64,000 nucleotides of DNA from Tetradesmus obliquus (taxonomy: Eukaryota; Chlorophyta; Chlorophyceae; Sphaeropleales; Scenedesmaceae): positions 2,356,001 to 2,420,000 of the forward strand of contig CP126203.1 of NCBI GenBank assembly GCA_030272155.1. The letters are read 5' to 3'. Both the position numbers and the translations under genes were made by a program. Below are positions 58,407-64,000 of the stretch, piece by piece. How positions within the stretch are numbered: position 1 is the first letter of the stretch; every line of letters begins with the position of its first letter. The notes beneath the pieces were generated by a model. The model worked only from the letters and a program-made list of their open reading frames with translations. It was not told the DNA's origin and searched no databases.

Positions 58407-59860
58407 CGTTGCTGTTGCTGCTGCTGCTGCCGCGGCCCACCTGCCCCCAAACATCCTGCATGCTCATGTGCTGCTGCTGTTGCTGTTGCAGCTGCTGCGG
58501 GTGCTGCTGTTGCTGTAGGTGCATACTGCTGCTGCTGCCGCTGCCCACCTGCACGCCCCTGCCCCCAAACATCCTGTTGCGTTCCGGGTGGAACGAGCCT
58601 ATGATGTCCATGTCAGTGGCGGCATCAGCCTTGCTGGACGTGCCCCTGCAGGCACAAACAACATCACAAAGCTCTACAATATGTCACAAGTTCTGCCTGC
58701 TTGAAAGTGTTAGCTGCACCCAAACATGCCTATGATGTCAGTGTCAGTGGCGGCATCAGCCTTGCTGGACGTGCCCCTGCAGGCAACATCACAAAGCTGT
58801 ACAACATGTCATCAGTTCTGCCTGCTTGACAGTGAGCCGCCGCATCCAAAACATGCCTAAGATGTCCATGTGGCGGCATCAGCCTTGCTGGACGTGTTCC
58901 AGCAGCCGCAAACAACATCACAAAGCAACTATGTCACAAGTTCTGCCTGCTTGTCAGTGAGCTGGCGCATCCAAACATGCCTATGATGTCAGTGTCAGTG
59001 GCGGCATCAGCCTTGCTGGACGTGCCCCTGCAGGCACACCCGCAATAACCACTTCCTTACAAAAGCAAAACCTGACCTCAAAGTAACTTGTTAGGTGGTT
59101 GGTACTTTTCCTCTGGAGGAGTTGCTGCGGCCAACAGCAGCTGTACGTCACTTACTTGGCATATGGCAGGGAGCTGGCAGTGGGAGGCGCGGCTGCTTGT
59201 AGCGCGAAAAGCACGTGACAAGCACTGCTACAGCAACATCCCAACAGCATCCAAGATGCATCAACCTGTTACAACTGCATGCTGTTGCGTTGACTCAAGC
59301 ATAGCACTGTACATCTTGTATCCATCTGATGCAGCATGCCGCACCTGAACACCACAAACACGTTGCCCTTTTCATCCCGCATGCAGACACCTGCACCCAA
59401 AACAGAGGAAGCACATATGCACGCAGGTCAGCACGTAAAACTGCCATTTTACATATCCGCACGCAGGTCAACACGCAATGCACGCATGCACCTGCAGGGC
59501 AGCCGTACCAACCTTCTGTGTCCACTTCGTGCCGTTTGCTGACTGCACTGAGGAAGGTGGCGTTGCTGATGCCGTATGCTTCCGCCCAGGTGGAAAAGGC
59601 AGAGCCCACCTGCAGCGGCAGCAGCAGCAGCAGCAGCAGCAGGCGCAGTGCACAGGCGCTTGTTGAATTGATCCAGGCGGCAGCAGGTGCAATGCTGTTG
59701 CCACATGCTTCGGACTAGGTGGAGAAGGCAGACCCCACCCTGAGGCAGCAGCAGCAGCGGCAGTGCACATGCGCAGTTATTTGGTCCAGGCGGCAGCACG
59801 GTGCAATGCTGATGCCATATGCCTCCGCCCTAGTAAAGAAGGCAGACCCCACCTACGGCC

Positions 59861-59896
<36 letters not shown>

Positions 59897-60801
59897 GCGG
59901 CGGCGGCGGCCGCCTGCTGGGCTCACATAGTTGTGCCTTGCCCCTGTTACTGTGTTGTCCAGCAATGCACTGGGTCTTGTGAGCCAAACAAATGCCTGAT
60001 TTGATTTGATTGCCGTAGCAGCTGTGACTATCTGCACACTGCTACATTGTTATCTGCTGAGTTTGAGCACAGATGTCCTGCAAGCACAGCTTTGTCCTGC
60101 AAGCTCACCAGCGTGTCATTGTCTGGCAGAGCCCATGCGTCAGGGTACACTGCCTTGCTCAGCGCGGCCATGACAAACGCGTTAGCAGCATTGAACTTGC
60201 TGCTCTTGACCAGCAGCTGGTCAAAACTGCACACAGGCTTGGCTTTGATGCCGCAGGCTGCCTCTGGGTTGCTTGCGTTGAAAGGGGCAGCAATGCAGCT
60301 GCCATTGCAGCAGGTGAGGCGGTTGTCGATACCTGACATAAGGGGCAGAGCAGCAGAGCAGCAGGATAGCGTTAGTTGGCTCGAGCTGTCCTGTGCAATG
60401 AAACTTACATGCAGGCCCGTGCAGTGGTTCAGCATCACAAAAGGGCGTGCTGTCACTGGTGCACCAGCAGCATTCTGGCAGCAGCTCAATGGCATGCAGT
60501 GATGGCTGTTTGCAGGCTTTGTTTCAAGCCTTCTGGATGTGGCTGATCTGGTTGTTGAATGGATTTTGCAGAAAACGACGAGTTCCCTAGAACTGCTGCA
60601 GTACAGAGTAGGTGCTGTTCAGCTGCAACATGACACATCAGATGATGGCTGCAGTCACCGGCACTCACATGTATTGCCCCAAGACTGGCAGCAGATGGCG
60701 CCTTCCCTATTGCCGCATGTCCTAGGGTCCTTTTTGGCATGGCTGACACATGACAGGCCCAACAGTAGCACTAGCAGCAGGCTGCCTCCCAGCTGCTGCA
60801 T
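55522..60801 (-). CDS. Secreted class-3 lipase, probably GPI-anchored
   Basis: Exons: complement(55522-55803, 56116-56231, 56584-56620, 56897-56948, 57458-57591, 57831-57986, 58549-58645, 59345-59390, 59513-59609, 60109-60332, about 60409-60474, 60669-60801). All junctions are in phase except the first intron, where the join between 60669 and 60474 would create a stop, so a border or small exon is missed. A signal peptide starts at the ATG (GSLLLVLLLGLSCVSHA), followed by a Cys-rich segment. Lipase marks: VFVVFR GTSSKADAATD (the RGT strand), LHDGFTDAYYYV, the nucleophile elbow LWVSGHSLGAALATLAAADF, LYTLGSPRVGDRDW, VNN NDPVARVPITML with the acidic residue, and YRHIG with the His. So Ser, Asp and His are all present. 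The C-terminus ends in a hydrophobic stretch (GVLGVLIAAAAAAI) with no charged tail, like a GPI signal. Known role of the family: hydrolysis of acylglycerols; here probably at the cell surface or wall. Confidence 0.85.
56318..56345 (-). repeat. Echo of the YRHIG exon start (lipase)
   Basis: The acceptor CTGCAG with GCTATCGGTATATCAGCACT, upstream of the real exon start at 56231 by about 110 bp. The copy has acquired an in-frame stop shortly after. Confidence 0.8.
57240..57400 (-). repeat. Echoes of the GHSLG exon end (lipase)
   Basis: The exon end with donor (plus CACTCACAGCTTCTGCCAGT at 57451) recurs as CACTCACAGCGTCTGCCAAC at about 57358 and, more diverged, near 57265. Confidence 0.7.
58259..58320. 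repeat. (CTG)20 tract in a lipase intron
   Basis: Pure CTG on the + strand; a second shorter run is at 58372-58407. Confidence 0.95.
58325..58468 (-). repeat. Two echoes of the FGGRGVQ exon end (lipase)
   Basis: CCCCTGCCCCCAAACATCCTG of the real exon (about 58555) recurs at about 58340 and, shortened, at about 58444, each preceded by a CCCACCTGC donor-like end. Confidence 0.85.
58731..59034 (-). repeat. Three echoes of the GTSSKADAAT exon start (lipase)
   Basis: Plus-strand GGCGGCATCAGCCTTGCTGG recurs at about 58750, 58872 and 58997 beyond the real one at 58618, at about 122-132-bp spacing. Copies 1 and 3 keep the CTGCAGG acceptor; the middle one has decayed. Confidence 0.93.
59700..59862 (-). 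repeat. Two echoes of the VGSAFSTWAEAYGIS exon start (lipase)
   Basis: Copies at about 59712-59741 and 59811-59855 preserve GAAGGCAGACCCCACC and, in the second, the reading of AEAYGIS. Confidence 0.85.
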
Positions 60802-62436
60802 GGGTTTGCTTCTGCTCCTGCTGCTAATGAGGGTGCTGCTGCAGATGCTGCTGTCACTGTAGTACTACACTGATGCAACAGTGCCTGGGTGACCTGATCG
60901 TGCCTTCCAAACCTTGCTGCTGATATTTCCGGTGTACTGTATTGTTTGTGTGAGCAATGCGTGGCAAGCTCAACCTCTGGCTGGCTAGAGACGTGCTGCC
61001 GGGCTCAGTCACTGCTGACTCTGTTGGGCTGAACAGTTGCGAAGTGACGCTCTACGCCAGCTTCCGACAGCCCAGCATTAAAATACGTTGAGATTTGATC
61101 ACCGATCGAACTGGTGCTATAGCAGAGGATGTTGCAAGCGTGCAGGTTGCGTGAGCGTATCTTAGAGCGACGCTTCGTTCTGCAGGTGTTGACTGCGGTG
61201 CAAATGTAGTACGGACGCACATCAGCCCCATTGTGTGCCCTAGCCACTAGTCGAAGGGTTCAGGGGACTTGTTGGTTGTGGGTAAGCAGCAAGTAAGAAC
61301 TGCCAGGGGTTACACCTCCAACTGTTGTCACGCCAGCACAGCCCCTTAGCACGAAACCCCGCAACATTGCAACAAGAAAGAGACGCATAATACCACAGGC
61401 GGCTTCAGCACCGTTCGGGCTGCAGCTCTCACACACCATGTTCACCAGGAACATGGGTACCCATCAAAGGCTCACTATGTTACACAAGCACAGCTACCAT
61501 TGCACTGTACCTGGCCCAGATGAAAACATTTTGCATCAAATGTCACTCCACTTTCTGTCCCTGCAACCCTGCTGGCTCGACATCAAGAGTATCCGAGCAA
61601 ACATCCACTCTGAGTCAGATCAGCCTGCCCTGACGAGCACCACCTATCTGCCGTATTTATGATCCACTTAGATAAGATACAACCTTGTTTATGACGACTC
61701 TTCTGCGCTGAAGCGAGGGCTGAAGCAGGGCTGAACAAAGGGCAGCAGTAGCTTGAACTCGAGAAGACGAGCCTGGACCCGAGCGGCTGCAGGAGCAGCC
61801 TTGTTGCGCCTTAAACTTGCTGCAGCAGTCCCTTATGGGTGAGTGTCTCTCTTGGCACATAAGCCTGGCTCTGATCAGGAGGTGTGGCCGAGCAGTATTA
61901 ATTGCTGACAGCAAGCAGTAACACCTGTGCAACGCAGCGCTGCTAGGCACGCAGCAATGATGGGCGTGCATGCCATTCACTTGTGAATTCTGGGGAATGC
62001 GCAAATGTTTAGGCATGAATGTCTGCTGTCAGAGGTCAGCACTACTGCAGCATTGTTGCATTAGGACAATTGCTGTACAGCTGCTTGCAAGTGGTGTTAG
62101 GGGAAGCTTCATGCATGTTTATGCCGCCTATTGCAATGATGCAGCTGTGTGACACAGGAGTGCCAAAGCCAGCAATAATATCTTACTTCAGCCAACACCC
62201 TTGCAAGCAGCAGCTTGAGGTGTTAGCATGGCGTGCGCTGCCAGGCTAGTCGCTGTGTGCTGCTGGCGCTACGCCTGCTGATGTACAGCAAGGCGTGCAT
62301 TCAATACAATGAATTTAGTCTTGCATTGCTGTCACCTTGCCTAGCCCTCATGTCACCTCAGCGTACACCTGTGCTTAGGCGTTTACACCTGCAGCTGTGT
62401 TCAACCCTCACATCCCCCTTTGCCCCTGTTTCTTGT
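60802..62436. other. Intergenic; nothing recognised
   Basis: Contains the promoter side of the lipase gene (right side of 60801). Frames on both strands are short and without known domains. Confidence 0.45.
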
Positions 62437-62439
62437 GCC

Positions 62440-62795
62440 CGACATGTCAATCTGTCCGATGTTGTTGCGCATAACGGCAGCACCCAGCCCTGCAAACACC
62501 CTCATCTTGTACGACATCTCCTCTCTCATCCAGCCCTGCTCTTACACTTTTGTGGTTTATGGCAGCCGGGCCCATTACTAACAGGGCGGTGTGCCGCCTG
62601 CCATGCTGCAACACAGACCTGGCAAGACGCCTCATCTTGCATGACACCCCCTCGCCCCATCCAGCCCTGGATCAAAATTGTGTCAAACTGACGGCAGCCG
62701 AACTTGTTGTTACACTGGCTTTGCTGCAATGCAGACATGTCAAGCCCCCTCGTCTTCTATGACATCTCCTCGCCCATCCAGCCCCGCTCCTATGC
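62440..62795 (+). repeat. Echoes of the GST-like gene start
   Basis: The first coding part (CTATGACATCTCCTCGCCCATCCAGCCCCGC, from 62757) has diverged copies at about 62508 (TACGACATCTCCTCTCTCAT) and about 62636 (TTGCATGACACCCCCTCGCC), spaced about 125 bp, with GACATGTCAA preserved before the first copy. Confidence 0.85.
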
Positions 62796-63555
62796 GCCCA
62801 ACCCCTCCAAGTCCCGCCTCGCCCTCAGCTTCAAACAGCTGCCTTTCAAAACCACCTGGGTTGACATCCCGGACATACCTGAAGTCCGCAAGGGGCTTGA
62901 TTGCGCAGCTGTCCGCAAGCACCATGATGGCTCCGAATACTTCACACTGCCGATGCTACAAGACCCAGCCTCCGGCAGAGTCATCGGCGACTCATTCGAC
63001 ATTGCAGTATATCTGGAAGATACGTTTCCGCAGTCCGGCGGCTGCTTGTTCCCGCCAGATTCCACCCGCACAGGGCTCGATTACGAGAGCCCGCACAAGG
63101 ACTCGTCATTCCTGGTGCCGCTGTCGCCGCAGCAAGGCGGCAAGCATGCGGATTATGCGCGGTTCAACTGGCACGTGGATGCAAGCTTCACTGCCTATGT
63201 AGGCCTTGTGGGTGAGTTCCTGCCCTTCAACCCTCAGTCAGCAGACAGAGTGCGGCAGATCTTCCTGCAGCGGGGCTGGAGCGGGGTCTCCCTCTCTGCC
63301 GAGCACCGGCAGCAGCTGCTGGCAGGGTGCAAAGCAGGCCTGCAGTCGCTCGCAGAGTGCTTCATGGTGAACAGCAGCGGGCCGTATCTAGAGGGCAGCA
63401 GCGCAAGCTATGCTGACTTCATTGTCGGCGGCTGGCTCAACATGTTTTCTGAGACGATGCCGGCAGAGGAGTGGCGGGAGTTCCGGAGCTGGTATGGCGG
63501 CGCGTTTGCGCGGCTGCATGACGCATTGCAGCAGAGCTACTACGAATGCAAGTAG
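62737..63555 (+). CDS. Glutathione S-transferase-like protein (etherase/Ure2-type N-domain)
   Basis: Intronless, 272 residues, from ATG 62737 (the frame is open further upstream but that part belongs to the echo array and has no ATG). The N-terminal thioredoxin-like half has MSSPLVFYDISSPIQPRSYA, then SKSRLALSFKQLPFKTTWVD, FTLPMLQDPASGRVIGDSFD and IAVYLEDTFP. These match the GST pattern of a Cys/Ser-free N-terminus seen in bacterial and fungal GST-like enzymes: K-x-R-x-A-L, a cis-Pro (LPML), then a D-S/IAxYL glutathione-binding turn. The C-terminal helical half ends SSASYADFIVGGWLNMFSE, the usual YADF domain-II signature. GSTs conjugate or reduce with glutathione in the cytosol; the substrate is unknown. 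Confidence 0.82.
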   Translation: MSSPLVFYDISSPIQPRSYAPNPSKSRLALSFKQLPFKTTWVDIPDIPEVRKGLDCAAVRKHHDGSEYFTLPMLQDPASGRVIGDSFDIAVYLEDTFPQSGGCLFPPDSTRTGLDYESPHKDSSFLVPLSPQQGGKHADYARFNWHVDASFTAYVGLVGEFLPFNPQSADRVRQIFLQRGWSGVSLSAEHRQQLLAGCKAGLQSLAECFMVNSSGPYLEGSSASYADFIVGGWLNMFSETMPAEEWREFRSWYGGAFARLHDALQQSYYECK

Positions 63556-63776
63556 AGGGTGGGCGAGAGAGGGTGACGTGCTTGCCGCAAGCGGCTTCTG
63601 CAGTTGCTGGCAGCTTCCCTGTCTTTTTGTTTGCGCTTTTGAGTGAGATGGTGTTCAAGCAAAGAAGTGCAGCTCAGATGCTGAATGCGCTACCGGTAGG
63701 CAGGGACTCCTGTTCTTTGTTTGTTGGCATGAAGAGTCCCCAAACCCATCGCCATTCACCAGAGACGTGCCGCTTT

Positions 63777-63781
63777 TGTAA
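63777..63781 (+). terminator. TGTAA poly(A) signal of the GST-like gene
   Basis: TGTAA about 220 bases after the stop, in a T-rich context. Confidence 0.5.
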
Positions 63782-64000
63782 AGGCAGAGTGTACTGCAGC
63801 TGTACAGCAGTAGCTTATGTGCAACTTAGATGTTTTGGACAGCGGCGCTGTGCAGCATTTTGATTGGTTGATGGTGCAGCGGAGATTTTGGGCCTCCCTC
63901 GTGGGTGCATTTTGGTTGGACATAGCATGCCAAGAGTGAGTGACTGGGGACAGCAGCAGCAGCTGTTGTGTCCTGTGATTGCACTGCTGCCAACTGTTGT
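63782..64000. other. Right edge, nothing recognised
   Basis: Short non-coding tail after the GST-like gene. Confidence 0.5.

Noticed and set aside
61260..61454. Minus frame with GAEAACGI resembling lipase NPEAACGI
   Set aside because: Only a few residues match, with no splice structure; probably chance.

Overview
The window looks like nuclear DNA of a unicellular green alga (chlorophyte, Scenedesmus/Chlamydomonas-like). Genes are split by many short introns with clean GT..CTGCAG boundaries, (CAG/CTG)n tracts are everywhere, TGTAA motifs follow some stop codons, and the gene set combines plant-type proteins (AUX1/LAX-type permeases) with ciliary proteins (IFT54, a CEP295-like centriole protein). 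Exon models below were built by hand from splice consensus, reading phase and family resemblance. Phases close in every model except the 5' ends noted.

Layout, left to right. 122-1374 (+): C-terminal end of a Rubisco-LSMT-like SET-domain methyltransferase, cut by the window edge. 8025-9284 and 17434-19346 (both -): two paralogous A/B-type cyclins, about 8 kb apart, with a conserved phase-0 intron. The stretches 1.4-7.8 kb and 10.8-17 kb are repeat-rich, CA-rich on the + strand, and contain no gene I can identify except a possible membrane-protein exon at 14746-15675. 20605-24433 (-): complete 10-exon IFT54. It is head-to-head, 392 bp apart, with a 4-exon, 2,223-residue CEP295/Ana1-like gene (24826-32135, +), so two cilium/centriole genes share one promoter region. 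33999-42403 and 44753-50936 (both -): tandem paralogues of AUX1/LAX-type auxin/amino-acid permease genes (17 and 15 exons, 519 and 522 residues). 51.2-55.3 kb: a G18 run, two clusters of TTACAAC motifs, three near-identical 430-bp tandem repeats, and a small + gene ending in a SWIRM-like segment. 55522-60801 (-): secreted class-3 lipase with signal peptide and GPI-like tail. 62737-63555 (+): intronless GST-like protein.

The most unusual feature is structural. In at least five genes, short segments that straddle an exon edge (splice site or start/stop plus roughly 25-70 nt of coding sequence) recur two to five times, at spacings from about 50 to 200 bp (mostly 95-135 bp), in the adjacent intron or flank. 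I call these exon-edge echoes. They supply many spare splice sites and, in the permease genes, in-frame duplicated membrane segments. I know of no standard description of this pattern and regard it as the main candidate for something new here.
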